Assembly (NCBI RefSeq): GCF_003721515.1
Contig: NZ_RJJD01000008.1
Location: 627,666-691,665 of the forward strand
From: Rufibacter latericius
GTDB lineage: Bacteria > Bacteroidota > Bacteroidia > Cytophagales > Hymenobacteraceae
Reading direction: 5' to 3'
Length of the DNA stretch: 64,000 nt
The notes under the pieces were generated by a model. The model ran no database searches, was not told where the DNA came from, and was given only the letters and a program-made list of their open reading frames with translations. Every line of letters begins with the position of its first letter. Within the stretch, counting starts at the first letter, position 1. The position numbers and the translations under genes were made by a program. Shown here in pieces: positions 24,993 to 33,187 of this stretch.

Positions 24993-25138
24993 GAATTCTC
25001 TTTTTCCATAAACATTGCCTCGGCGCGGCCGAAGGTTTTATCGTACTGCCCTTTAGAATAAGAATAATAGAAAGCCTATCCCTTTTAACTGTTGTTCACA
25101 CTCGTAATTCCTACTTCTAAATTCCTAATCAATCGAAT

Positions 25139-26077
25139 ATGTCTCGTCGTCTCGCGCTCATAGACCTTGGAACCAATACGTTTCACCTGCTTATTGTTGA
25201 ACTAGATGCCGATGGCGTGCAGCAGACGCTGTACAAAACCAAAGTACCGGTAAAGCTGGGCGAAGGAGGCATCAGCAAAGGCGAGATCACTCCTGCGGCC
25301 CGGGAGCGCGGACTCAAAACCTTGTCTGAATTCAAAGAGATCATGGACCAGCACGGGGTGGAAGTAGTCAAAGCCACTGCTACCAGCGCCCTGCGTAACG
25401 CCAGTAACGGTCCCGAGGTGGTGCAAGCCATTAAAGAACAAACCGGCATTGACGTAGAGGTGATCTCAGGCGCCCGCGAGGCCGAGCTGATTTTCAAAGG
25501 GGTGCAACTGGCCATGGAAGTAGGCCCGAAACCGGTGCTGGTGATGGACATTGGCGGCGGCAGCATTGAATTCATCATCGGGACGGACAAAGGCATCCTG
25601 TGGAAGAAAAGTTTCGAGATTGGGGCGCAGCGCCTGTTGGACAAGTTCTACCCAGAGCAGGAGCAAGCCATTAAACCAGATCAGGTCAAAGCACTGCGCC
25701 ATTACCTGCAAGACCATCTGCAAAAACTAACTGCCGCCGTATTACAGCACCAACCCGAAGTATTGATCGGTTCCTCGGGAACGTTTGACACCCTGGTAGA
25801 CATGGACCTGGTGCCACAAGGCATCCTCCGAGACCTTGACGCCTCCCCAGATATGCCTTTGGCGCTTTCTACTTTTCACCGGCAATACAAAGAACTTCTA
25901 CAAAAGACCCGCCCCGAGCGTCTGGCCATTCCTGGTATGCTGGCGATGCGCGTTGACATGATTGTAGTGGCCTGCGTGGCGATTGACTGGGTACTGGAGA
26001 AGTATAATCTGGAGAAGATCAGGGTGTCTGCGTATGCGCTGAAAGAAGGAATGCTGGCGGAGTTGTTGCAGCAGTAG
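25139..26077 (+). CDS. Ppx/GppA-family phosphatase
   Basis: A 312-residue ASKHA-fold phosphatase hydrolysing polyphosphate or pppGpp. Motifs: ALIDLGTNTFHLLIVELD at the N-terminus (phosphate 1), ATSALRNASN, catalytic Glu region SGAREAELIFKG (about 117-128), MDIGGGSIEFI (phosphate 2) and IGSSGTFDTLVDM. It is much shorter than E. coli Ppx (about 510 residues), lacking the C-terminal HD-like domains, a form common in Bacteroidota. Exopolyphosphatase versus pppGpp phosphatase cannot be told apart here. Cytoplasmic; a monocistronic gene followed by a long non-coding patch. Confidence 0.88.
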   Translation: MSRRLALIDLGTNTFHLLIVELDADGVQQTLYKTKVPVKLGEGGISKGEITPAARERGLKTLSEFKEIMDQHGVEVVKATATSALRNASNGPEVVQAIKEQTGIDVEVISGAREAELIFKGVQLAMEVGPKPVLVMDIGGGSIEFIIGTDKGILWKKSFEIGAQRLLDKFYPEQEQAIKPDQVKALRHYLQDHLQKLTAAVLQHQPEVLIGSSGTFDTLVDMDLVPQGILRDLDASPDMPLALSTFHRQYKELLQKTRPERLAIPGMLAMRVDMIVVACVAIDWVLEKYNLEKIRVSAYALKEGMLAELLQQ

Positions 26078-26415
26078 TCTGTTTGTTGCTGATGTTTTGC
26101 TGTGCACGTAATCTGCTGGTTGCGGTGCATGCAGTTGGCTTGTTCTGGCGAAAGGCCGCAGTTTGCGTGGGTGCATGAGCTTTCTTGTTGCATGGTTTCC
26201 CTCCGAGCGCTCACGGCCGCGAGGCCCCGCCTTCCGGCCTCGCGCTGTGCCAGCTTCCTTTGCTCCCTTTGGTCGCAATGCCTGGCGGCACCGGAACCTG
26301 CCTAGGCGCTCACCCGAAAGACTGGAAATGGGTTCTTTCAACTAGAGCGTTGTAAAGCAGAGAGGTTGAGGTTAAAAGCTTTTTTCTCATTCTGGATATC
26401 CCCTTCTAAATATCC

Positions 26416-26481
26416 TGGTTCAAGTCTGTGACTTGGAGCTAATTTGAGCTGCAGTTTGTAACTGCAGTGAGGCGTAAGCCT
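26416..26481 (-). repeat. 66-bp dispersed repeat, copy B
   Basis: Reverse complement of the copy at 9174-9239, same length, about 52 of 66 positions identical. Confidence 0.7.
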
Positions 26482-26547
26482 AAGAAAACTTCTGCTGATC
26501 CTCCCAAAGGCAATACAGGATAGTGGACTTAGTCGTCGTTTCCCAAC

Positions 26548-26603
26548 GCTTATAACCTAAATCGGCTCTCCTACATGTAGGAGAGCCGATTTAGGTTATA
26601 AGC
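26548..26603 (-). terminator. 56-bp perfect palindrome after the TPR-like gene
   Basis: Every base of 26548-26603 is mirrored with no loop, centred on CTACATGTAG; arms begin GCTTATAACC. It lies 10 bp after the stop of the 785-residue gene. In RNA a 26-bp stem would form. It probably acts as the terminator, although no strong T run follows on the minus strand. Confidence 0.75.
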
Positions 26604-26612
26604 TTTTTAATT

Positions 26613-28970
26613 CTAGGTCAGCTTCTTGAAGTGCTTTTGGTAGGCTTTGTTCAGGGTTTTCAGGTCTTTGTTGCCGCCGGTGTAGGTATTGGCCAGTTGC
26701 TTGTAATCTCCTTTAGGGTTGGCCTGAGCATCGCGGGTGGCCAGAAGTTGGCCTATTTGCTCCTGCAGTTGGTTCAGGTTGTATTTGGTGTACTTGAGGG
26801 AAACCAAACGCTTCACCAAGTCAAGGGCACCGGCAGCATCTCCCTGTGCAGCGGCATACCGGGCGGCCTCGGCCACAAAGGCTTTGTTTTCATGGGCCAA
26901 GGCGTAGGCCAGCAAAGGCGCGTTTTCAAGGCCAAACCGGGCGACATCAGCGGAGGCGAAGTGCTGGCTGGCTTCTTGGTACACTTTCACGGCTTCGGCC
27001 ATTTTGTTTTGCTGGATAAGGTCATTGGCTTTCTGCAAAAGTTCCTGGTAATGGGCCGGGACATCTATGCGGGCAAGCTCCACCTCGGCGGTAGCTGAGG
27101 GAATCGCACATCCGCCGTTCTCTTTTGCGGAAGCCAAGGCTTGGTCTAAGGCAGCAGCGGCCTGAGCAAACTTGTGCTCGCTGCTCAGTTGCAGTGAACG
27201 TTGGTAGTGTTGGTTGTAAGCCGCCTGGGCATTGGCGCACTCTTGGGAGAAAATGCCCTGGTTCAAGGTCCGGAATTTGCCGTCCAGTTCTTTGTCGTTC
27301 ACCAATCCGTAGCGGATCTGCAGGTTGTTCACTTCCGATGCTAACGTGCGGGCTTGCGACAATTTGTTTGCATTGGCCTGTAGTTGACCCTCGGCAATTT
27401 TCTCCAAGATAACCGGACGCGCAGCCTGGCGGAGCAGTTTCTCAGCATCGGCGGCTGGAGTTAAGCTGTAGTCACTGGCCAAGCTTTTCCCTTTCTCGAA
27501 GGCCATCAAGGCGGCGCTGTATTGCTTGGTTTGGAGCGCTTTCCGGCCATCGGCCAGGTAACCAACATAAAACTGCTGTTGCACATCGCGCATCAGGGTA
27601 GAGGCAGCGGCGTCTGAGTCAATGGCAGATTTGTTGTTGCGGGCGAATTGCTGCGCTTCCTTGGCCAGTTTCTCGGCTTGGGCCAGGTTCTTTTGGTTCA
27701 GGGCCTGACGCCCATCCTGCAGCAGGTTGTCATAAAGACCGTTTTTGGCAAACGCAATGCCTTCCTCCCAAACCTCAGACCGACAGGTCAGCCGGGAAAT
27801 GGATCGGCAAAACTCCTGAGCCTGCTCGAACTGCTCAATGGCCTGGCGGTATTTGCCCTGGTTGTTGAGCTGCTCGCCCTGGCGCACATAGGCGTTCTGG
27901 ATATCCAAGGCAAGTTCCTGCCCAAACCGGTAAGTTTCGGGGTCTACCTGCATGCGGTTCAACAGTTCGCGGGTGCGCAGCCCGGCTTCTTTCAGGTATC
28001 CTTCTTTGAAATCAAGGCGGGCCAGTTGCAGGTGCGCGGGCGCAAAAACGGGATTGGCCTGCAGGGAGCGCTCAAAGAACTCACGTCCGGCGCGGCTGTT
28101 GCCGTTCATGGCCAGTTCCAAACCTCGGTTGTAAAAGATCTCGGGCAAACGGGCCCACATCTGTTCCAAAGCGATTCCTCGCTCTTTGAACCGACCATCC
28201 AGGTCTCTCACGCGGCGACGGAGCTGCACCGGGTCATGCTGGTTTAGCGCCAGTTCGCGTTCCATGCGGGAATCATACAGATGGTCTAGTTCCCGTTCCA
28301 AGACTTTCAGCCGATCTATGTGCGCGGTGAGGTGGTCGATGTCGTTGGGATTGATGAGTTGCAGATCACGGGAGAGTTGGGCCAGGCGGTCATCGGCTTC
28401 ATAATACCGTTTCACCCAGGTCAACCGCTCCTGCACCGCGCCGTGGTTACCCGCCGAGAAGCCCAGTTTCTTCTCCACTACCCGCAGTTTATAGCCCGAA
28501 AAATCAGAAGTGTCTTTCAAAGAAGTCTGCACCAGAACGGCAGTTCCGTCTTGGCCCAGGCTCTTGTTGGAAATATCGAAAGTCTGGAGGACCTTGTCTT
28601 CGCGACCGATCAGTTGCACCTTGGCGTTGATGACGGTTGGGGTGAGGGCATCGGCAAAGTCGAACTCCCGGAAAAGCACCCTTTCGCGCACCCGTAGGTT
28701 TTTCACCGAGGCGTTGATCTCCACCTGATCGCCGGAGCGGGTGATTTTCTCCCGTTGCTCAAAATCCCCCGCCACTACCAATTTGCCTGACCGATGGTGG
28801 TTGTCACGGCCCAGTTGCTGCGCCAATGCGTTCAGGTCTGAATTGGTGAAGCTGGAGATAGAGAAAGTTTCCTGCTTGTTTTGCTCGTACAAAACTTTAG
28901 ACTGCGCCTCGGCCTGCCCGCTCCAGAAGAGCAGCGAAACGAAGATGAGCGAGAGTAGGGATGCTTTCAT
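26613..28970 (-). CDS. Large secreted protein with TPR-like helical repeats
   Basis: A 785-residue protein with a signal peptide (residues 1-23, ending AEA). An N-terminal beta-rich part (about 24-165; FDISNKSLGQD, KLRVVEKKLGF) precedes an extended all-helical region of paired helices with Ala/Gln/Leu spacing. TPR-like units can be read around FAPAHLQLARLDFKEGYLKEA, GKYRQAIEQFEQAQEF, KQYSAALMAFEKGKSLA and NKMAEAVKVYQEA. No enzyme motif or TM segment is visible, so a periplasmic or surface scaffold is likely. I do not recognise a named family. It is monocistronic, ending at a 56-bp palindrome. Confidence 0.8.
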   Translation of the reverse strand: MKASLLSLIFVSLLFWSGQAEAQSKVLYEQNKQETFSISSFTNSDLNALAQQLGRDNHHRSGKLVVAGDFEQREKITRSGDQVEINASVKNLRVRERVLFREFDFADALTPTVINAKVQLIGREDKVLQTFDISNKSLGQDGTAVLVQTSLKDTSDFSGYKLRVVEKKLGFSAGNHGAVQERLTWVKRYYEADDRLAQLSRDLQLINPNDIDHLTAHIDRLKVLERELDHLYDSRMERELALNQHDPVQLRRRVRDLDGRFKERGIALEQMWARLPEIFYNRGLELAMNGNSRAGREFFERSLQANPVFAPAHLQLARLDFKEGYLKEAGLRTRELLNRMQVDPETYRFGQELALDIQNAYVRQGEQLNNQGKYRQAIEQFEQAQEFCRSISRLTCRSEVWEEGIAFAKNGLYDNLLQDGRQALNQKNLAQAEKLAKEAQQFARNNKSAIDSDAAASTLMRDVQQQFYVGYLADGRKALQTKQYSAALMAFEKGKSLASDYSLTPAADAEKLLRQAARPVILEKIAEGQLQANANKLSQARTLASEVNNLQIRYGLVNDKELDGKFRTLNQGIFSQECANAQAAYNQHYQRSLQLSSEHKFAQAAAALDQALASAKENGGCAIPSATAEVELARIDVPAHYQELLQKANDLIQQNKMAEAVKVYQEASQHFASADVARFGLENAPLLAYALAHENKAFVAEAARYAAAQGDAAGALDLVKRLVSLKYTKYNLNQLQEQIGQLLATRDAQANPKGDYKQLANTYTGGNKDLKTLNKAYQKHFKKLT

Positions 28971-29099
28971 AATATTAGCAATTTCTTATATTCAACTGTT
29001 GGCAAAATCCGTTCCAGAAAAATTACAGGAGCTTATTTATCTGGAAGATGCACAACCCTGCGGCCAGGTTGCTTCACGGAAAAGAAATAAGCAGCGAAG

Positions 29100-29139
29100 G
29101 CGCTTTAGACCCGTTTTCTGGAAAACAGGCCTAAAGCGC
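29100..29139. repeat. 3'-end palindrome, copy 13
   Basis: GCGCTTTAGACCC ... AACAGGCCTAAAGCGC around TTTTCTGGAAAA, about 118 bp downstream of the MuiA-like stop at 29257. Its outer arms GCGCTTTAG/CTAAAGCGC pair perfectly. Confidence 0.8.
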
Positions 29140-29256
29140 ACATGAATGACCATCAGCCCCCATCTCACCCCTATGTTGTGAAAAGATTAGTGCCTCAGAA
29201 ATAATAAAAGGAAGTGCGGGAGAGCTGTAGTTTGTAGCGTTAAAGAGGTTTTCTTC

Positions 29257-30903
29257 CTAAATGCCGCTGACCTGGCTGTTCTTGGGGTATTTCACCACAT
29301 ACCGAAGTGTGCGCTTTACGGTCTCATTGGGCTTTAGAGAAACAAGCCAGGTCACTTTACCGGTTTCCTTGTCCAATTTGCCGCCGTTGGTGTCCAGGCC
29401 TTCTACCTCAATTTCAGACGTAGTGCTCAACGGAATCTGGTCTTCCACAGTAATGGTCACTGGCTGGGCTTTAGTGTTCCGGAGACTAATTTCAAACCCG
29501 AACTGCTCTTTGGTGTTGTTGCCCAGCGTTGACCGCTTCTGGTAATCTTTCAGGCGCTCGCGTTGCACTACCACGTTCTGGTCCCGGCCTAAAGAAAGCG
29601 TGAGGGTGTCTCGGGTTTGTTCTGGGTTGAGGAACGATTTTCCGGTAAAGGTTCCGGCCAGAAAGACGTTGGCCTCGCCGGGAAGCAGTTTCAGGTTCTC
29701 CCAGTTGGTTAGATACGCCACCAGAAAAGCCGTTGGGTCCAGTTTGGGAACCGTGGTATGCGCGTAGGAAGTGGTAAGGCTGTGCTGCTGGATGTCTACC
29801 GTATGCGGTTCTCCGTCTGAAGGTACGCTGAACGGAATGCCGATCTTGAACTCGGCGGCCAGCGTAGTGGCAATGGCTTCGGTGAAATCAGCGGTGCTGG
29901 GAGACGGCGCTTTCGCTACTCCGTAACCGGTCACCACCACTTCGTTCAGGCTTTGGCTGTCAGATTCTTTTCTTCTGGCAACGCTGGAAGCACCTCTAAT
30001 CCTAACACCAGCTGCTTTGCCAGTCAGCCCTTCCTGCACAATCCCAATCCGCTGCGGGTTCAACGTTGGTTTTTGGGCTCCTTCGGCGGGGTTGGTGGTA
30101 GCTAAGGTCAGTTGCACGTTGTTCCAGTTCACGCCGGTATTCTGCCGCACGTTGGCTTTGTATTGCAGTTGCACGGGTCCCTGGCTTCCGGAGGCTCTCA
30201 GGTCATAGATAGGCTCCCACCCCGCATTCATCACCAGATACGTGACTTCCAGACTGACTTGTGCCCGTCCCGTGGCCTGCACCGCTACAATCACGCGGTT
30301 ATTAGCCTGTAGGTTCTGCCTGTATTGGTTCACCTGGTTGTGGAATTGTTGCTGCCGCTCCCGCAGAATAGCCAGTTGCAGATCCGTGGCGTGCACTTCC
30401 TTCCGGATGCCCAGTAAACGGGTGCGGTAATAATCGGCTACTTCCTTGAGGCGGGCGGCGGTGAGGCCGGTTTGGGAGCCCCCAATGTTCTGGTTGGCCT
30501 GCAGGAGCGCTTCTTCTTTCTGGAGCACTTCGCGCTGATCGGTCAGCGTTCTGATGCGGCCGTTGTAGCTTTGGAGCGAATCATCCAAGCGTTGCACATC
30601 GCGGGGCACCGCGGCATTCTGCAGAAAATTTTGTTCGTAGCGCACCGAAAGCAAGGTCACGTTGCCCGTGGGGTTTACCTGCACGCTCCGTTCATCCAAC
30701 TGGGCGGGCAGGCCTTCCAGCACCAACTCGGTCACTCCTGATTCTACCGTGGCTCTACCCGTGTTGGTGACCTGCGCCCGGTTCAGGAAGACCGTCACCG
30801 CTTTTACCTGCGTGTTCATCGCTTCCTGCTTTTGGGCCAAAACCGGCAAAACGAGACAAAAACAGCTGATCAATAGACCGAAACTAAAGGACAGAACTTT
30901 CAT
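29257..30903 (-). CDS. DUF4139/MuiA-family secreted protein with SusC-like motif
   Basis: A 548-residue protein with a signal peptide (residues 1-23, ending VLAQ). An N-terminal DUF4140 domain (about 30-125, VTVFLNRAQVTNTGRATVESG) and a coiled coil (about 125-205) lead into a DUF4139 beta-domain (about 215-545, ending VKYPKNSQVSGI). This is the mucoidy-inhibitor MuiA family, whose biochemical role is not established. Between the two DUF4139 halves (about 285-345) lies AAGVRIRGASSVAR then SLNEVVVTGYGVAK, matching the plug-domain motif of SusC/RagA TonB-dependent receptors. A likely promoter is at 30921-30950. Location periplasmic or outer-membrane. Confidence 0.85.
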   Translation of the reverse strand: MKVLSFSFGLLISCFCLVLPVLAQKQEAMNTQVKAVTVFLNRAQVTNTGRATVESGVTELVLEGLPAQLDERSVQVNPTGNVTLLSVRYEQNFLQNAAVPRDVQRLDDSLQSYNGRIRTLTDQREVLQKEEALLQANQNIGGSQTGLTAARLKEVADYYRTRLLGIRKEVHATDLQLAILRERQQQFHNQVNQYRQNLQANNRVIVAVQATGRAQVSLEVTYLVMNAGWEPIYDLRASGSQGPVQLQYKANVRQNTGVNWNNVQLTLATTNPAEGAQKPTLNPQRIGIVQEGLTGKAAGVRIRGASSVARRKESDSQSLNEVVVTGYGVAKAPSPSTADFTEAIATTLAAEFKIGIPFSVPSDGEPHTVDIQQHSLTTSYAHTTVPKLDPTAFLVAYLTNWENLKLLPGEANVFLAGTFTGKSFLNPEQTRDTLTLSLGRDQNVVVQRERLKDYQKRSTLGNNTKEQFGFEISLRNTKAQPVTITVEDQIPLSTTSEIEVEGLDTNGGKLDKETGKVTWLVSLKPNETVKRTLRYVVKYPKNSQVSGI

Positions 30904-30920
30904 AAAGACGAAGGATTAGC

Positions 30921-30950
30921 GCAAGGTACAAAGGTGGAACATCTTACAAA
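30921..30950 (-). promoter_or_regulatory. Probable promoter of the MuiA-like gene
   Basis: Minus strand: TTTG at 30947-30950, an 18-bp spacer, and TACCTTGC at 30921-30928 (close to TAnnTTTG). The ATG follows 17 bp later. Confidence 0.4.
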
Positions 30951-30988
30951 GGAAACATTTCTACTGGAAACTTTCCCCCGCTTTCTCT

Positions 30989-30996
30989 TACCTTTG
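30989..30996 (+). promoter_or_regulatory. -7 box upstream of the Ldh-family gene
   Basis: TACCTTTG, an exact TAnnTTTG match, 23 bp before the ATG at 31020. No TTG at the usual upstream distance. Divergent from the MuiA-like promoter 40 bp away. Confidence 0.4.
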
Positions 30997-31019
30997 GCCC
31001 TTTCCATCTGAATTTGCGC

Positions 31020-32078
31020 ATGTACTCTTACCAACGCCTATTTGATTTCTCCCGTCAGATATTCCTAGCCATTGGCTGCCCGCCCGAAGACGCCCAAACT
31101 GCCACTGAAACCCTCCTTTCCGCCGATCTCCGTGGCGTAGATTCGCACGGTGTGGCTCGCTTGATTGGCTATGTGCGCCTCTGGGAAGCAGGCCGCATCA
31201 ACGCCACCCCCAATGTGCGGATTGTGCACGAGACGCCCAGCACCGCCACGGTAGACGGTGACGGAGGACTTGGGTTGGTAGTAGCGCCAAAAGCGATGCA
31301 GATTGCCCTGGAGAAAGCCAAAATAGCCGGCAGCGGCTGGGTGGCGGTGAAGAACTCCAACCATTATGGCATTGCCGGTTACCACGCCATGAAAGCCTTG
31401 GAGCACGACATGATTGGCCTGGCCATGACCAACGCCAGTCCGCTGGTGGCTCCTACGTATTCCCTGGAACGATTGCTGGGTACCAACCCCATTGCCGTGG
31501 CGATTCCGGCCAACGAGCAGCCGCCCTTCGTCGCTGATTTAGCTACCACTACCGCCGCCAACGGCAAACTGGAGATGCTGCAGCGCAAGAACCTAGAAGC
31601 GCCCCTCGGCTGGATTCAAGCGGTAGACGGCTCACCCTCTATCAACCCAAACGAACTTAAAGACGGCGGCGCCTTGCTCCCGCTTGGTGGTGATACTGGC
31701 AGCCACAAAGGCTATGCTTTGGGAGCCGTAGTAGACATTTTCTCAGCGGTATTGTCTGGGGCTAATTACGGACCTTGGGTACCGCCCTTCGTGAGTTTCC
31801 TGGCTCCCCCCGCTGATCCGGTGGGCGAAGGCATTGGGCACTTCTTCGGGGCCATGCGCGTAGACGCGTTCCGTCCGGCAGAGGACTTCAAACACCACAT
31901 GGACAACTGGATCACCCGCTTCCGGAACTCCAAAGCCAAAGAAGGCCACCAGGTCCTCATCCCCGGCGACCCAGAACGCATTTTTACCGAACAGCGCCTG
32001 AAAGATGGTATCCCGCTTCTGCTACCCGTAGTGAAGGATCTGGAAGGATTAGGCGAGAAGTTTGGCGTGACTTTATAA
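31020..32078 (+). CDS. Ldh/malate dehydrogenase-2 family NAD(P)-dependent oxidoreductase
   Basis: A 352-residue enzyme of the Ldh_2 family (malate, L-lactate, ureidoglycolate or 2,3-diketogulonate type dehydrogenases). I chose ATG at 31020 over the in-frame TTG at 31014. Typical stretches are ADLRGVDSHGVARLIGYV (catalytic His at about 44), VKNSNHYGIAGYHA (about 115-128), GLAMTNASPLVAPT, and the Gly-rich GALLPLGGDTGSHKGYAL cofactor-binding loop. Substrate is not readable from sequence. Cytoplasmic, monocistronic, divergent from the MuiA-like gene. A strong bidirectional hairpin closes the transcript. Confidence 0.88.
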   Translation: MYSYQRLFDFSRQIFLAIGCPPEDAQTATETLLSADLRGVDSHGVARLIGYVRLWEAGRINATPNVRIVHETPSTATVDGDGGLGLVVAPKAMQIALEKAKIAGSGWVAVKNSNHYGIAGYHAMKALEHDMIGLAMTNASPLVAPTYSLERLLGTNPIAVAIPANEQPPFVADLATTTAANGKLEMLQRKNLEAPLGWIQAVDGSPSINPNELKDGGALLPLGGDTGSHKGYALGAVVDIFSAVLSGANYGPWVPPFVSFLAPPADPVGEGIGHFFGAMRVDAFRPAEDFKHHMDNWITRFRNSKAKEGHQVLIPGDPERIFTEQRLKDGIPLLLPVVKDLEGLGEKFGVTL

Positions 32079-32131
32079 GAAATTTTTCGGGCTTGGTTAG
32101 GGAATTTTCACTTAGTTAATTTTAAAGAACA

Positions 32132-32172
32132 AATAAGACGGTCACTTCTTAGGTAGAAGTGACCGTCTTATT
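32132..32172. terminator. Bidirectional terminator with 18-bp perfect stem
   Basis: AATAAGACGGTCACTTCT and its exact reverse complement around TAGGT, between the convergent Ldh and CPBP genes. T-rich flanks on both sides allow use in both directions. Confidence 0.85.
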
Positions 32173-32205
32173 TTGAGCATGTTTTCATCAAAACGGGCTT
32201 AAAAC
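32171..32205. repeat. 3'-end palindrome, copy 14
   Basis: TTTTGAGCATGTTTTCATC followed by AAAACGGGCTTAAAAC. It ends one base before the CPBP stop codon and touches the bidirectional terminator. Confidence 0.65.
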
Positions 32206-33000
32206 CTATCTCAGCCGCAAAGTCTTACTCATTCTCCTGCTCACCCAATAATTCAGCACCGCTAAAAGCAGAATAAAGAAGGTCAGTTCCCAAAGTGCTG
32301 AGAAGGCAGAAGGCCCTTCTTCCACGGTAAGGACATCCTGCCCTAAGCGATAGACAATATTGCCGGCCCAGTGGGCACCAACGGTGTACCAGATGTTTTT
32401 GGTGTAAAGCAGCGGAATAGCCAGCATAACGCCTAATGCGAACAGATACGCCAATGCGGTGAAACCATCATCCAGGGAGTAGATGTGGTTCAGGACATAT
32501 ACCGAAGATGAGACCAGGATGAACCCCCACGTGCTGAGCTTGCTTTGAAGATGGCCAAACAGGTAGCCTCTGGTGAGAATGTCCTCGGCCAAAGAAGGAA
32601 GAAAGGTGCCTAGAGCAAAGATCAGGGTTTGGGTTACTAAGGTGGACATATCTGGCACATTCGTCACCACTTCTATCCTCAACCAGATCCGCACGGCAAA
32701 AGCTAGTCCATTCACCAGTAAGCTAAGACCCAGTCCTACAAAGAACAGTAGCGCGTACTTTCCATTGACCTTCATTCCCCAAGCACTCAGCCCTCTGAAA
32801 CCCTGAACCCTTGCCACTGCATAAGCTACGGGTATTACCGCCAGCATCAGTCCTAAAAACAAGGGAATATGCTGATGGAACCTCATAGCATATTCGGCGG
32901 CATGGTAGGTGAAAGCGATCGCAAGAAATCCGGCCAAAACTGCAAGCCAGGATTGTTTCCCAGAGAGGGATGAAGTTCGAAGGGGCTTGGTTTTGATCAT
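32206..33000 (-). CDS. CPBP-family intramembrane metalloprotease
   Basis: A 264-residue membrane protein with about seven hydrophobic segments from about residue 15 to 250. The CAAX-protease/bacteriocin-processing motif is intact but with Glu-Asp in place of the usual Glu-Glu: AEDILTRGYLFGHLQ (about 139-153), followed by the histidines of SSVYVLNHIYSLDD (motif 2) and GAHWAGN (motif 3). These residues usually bind a metal and cleave within the membrane; substrates are unknown, and roles in prenyl-protein processing or peptide maturation are only possibilities. Start ATG at 33000; upstream 187 bp before the divergent metalloprotease gene. Confidence 0.85.
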   Translation of the reverse strand: MIKTKPLRTSSLSGKQSWLAVLAGFLAIAFTYHAAEYAMRFHQHIPLFLGLMLAVIPVAYAVARVQGFRGLSAWGMKVNGKYALLFFVGLGLSLLVNGLAFAVRIWLRIEVVTNVPDMSTLVTQTLIFALGTFLPSLAEDILTRGYLFGHLQSKLSTWGFILVSSSVYVLNHIYSLDDGFTALAYLFALGVMLAIPLLYTKNIWYTVGAHWAGNIVYRLGQDVLTVEEGPSAFSALWELTFFILLLAVLNYWVSRRMSKTLRLR

Positions 33001-33118
33001 CTTGGATAGATTTTAGGCAAGCTTGGAAGCCACCACAAATATATAATTCTTAAGATATATATTCCATTTCGATTTTCTGTCCTCTTTCAGAGCAGCGGCC
33101 AATTTAGGCGAACATAGG

Positions 33119-33150
33119 TTTGCCGCTATGTTCTGAATTCCCTACCTTAT
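33119..33150 (+). promoter_or_regulatory. Possible promoter of the DUF5117 metalloprotease
   Basis: TTTG at 33119-33122, a 20-bp spacer, and TACCTTAT at 33143-33150 (two bases off TAnnTTTG). The ATG is 37 bp downstream. Confidence 0.35.
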
Positions 33151-33187
33151 CCAACTCATTCCGTTTCAGGCTTACTTTATCAAAACC

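Larger units (their letters stand above)
24811..25138. other. Intergenic region with inverted-end element and palindrome
   Basis: 328 bp between the methyltransferase and Ppx genes (both plus). It holds the inverted-end element at 24852-24942, the dispersed palindrome at 24957-24992, and about 130 bp of A/T-rich sequence upstream of the Ppx start with no clear promoter box. No gene or conventional terminator seen. Confidence 0.6.
26078..26612. other. Gene-free region with repeat remnants
   Basis: 535 bp with no credible gene. It contains a GC-rich patch at about 26204-26310 (unlike the A/T-rich flanks), copy B of the 66-bp repeat (26416-26481), and the 56-bp perfect palindrome (26548-26603). 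Open frames here (for example 26163-26345 plus, 25898-26341 minus) are Arg/Ala-rich with no recognisable domain and run through the GC-rich repeat-like patch. Confidence 0.6.

Noticed and set aside
25898-26345. Open frames of 60-147 codons around 26.1-26.3 kb
   Set aside because: They overlap the Ppx 3' end or the GC-rich repeat-like island and have no recognisable domain.
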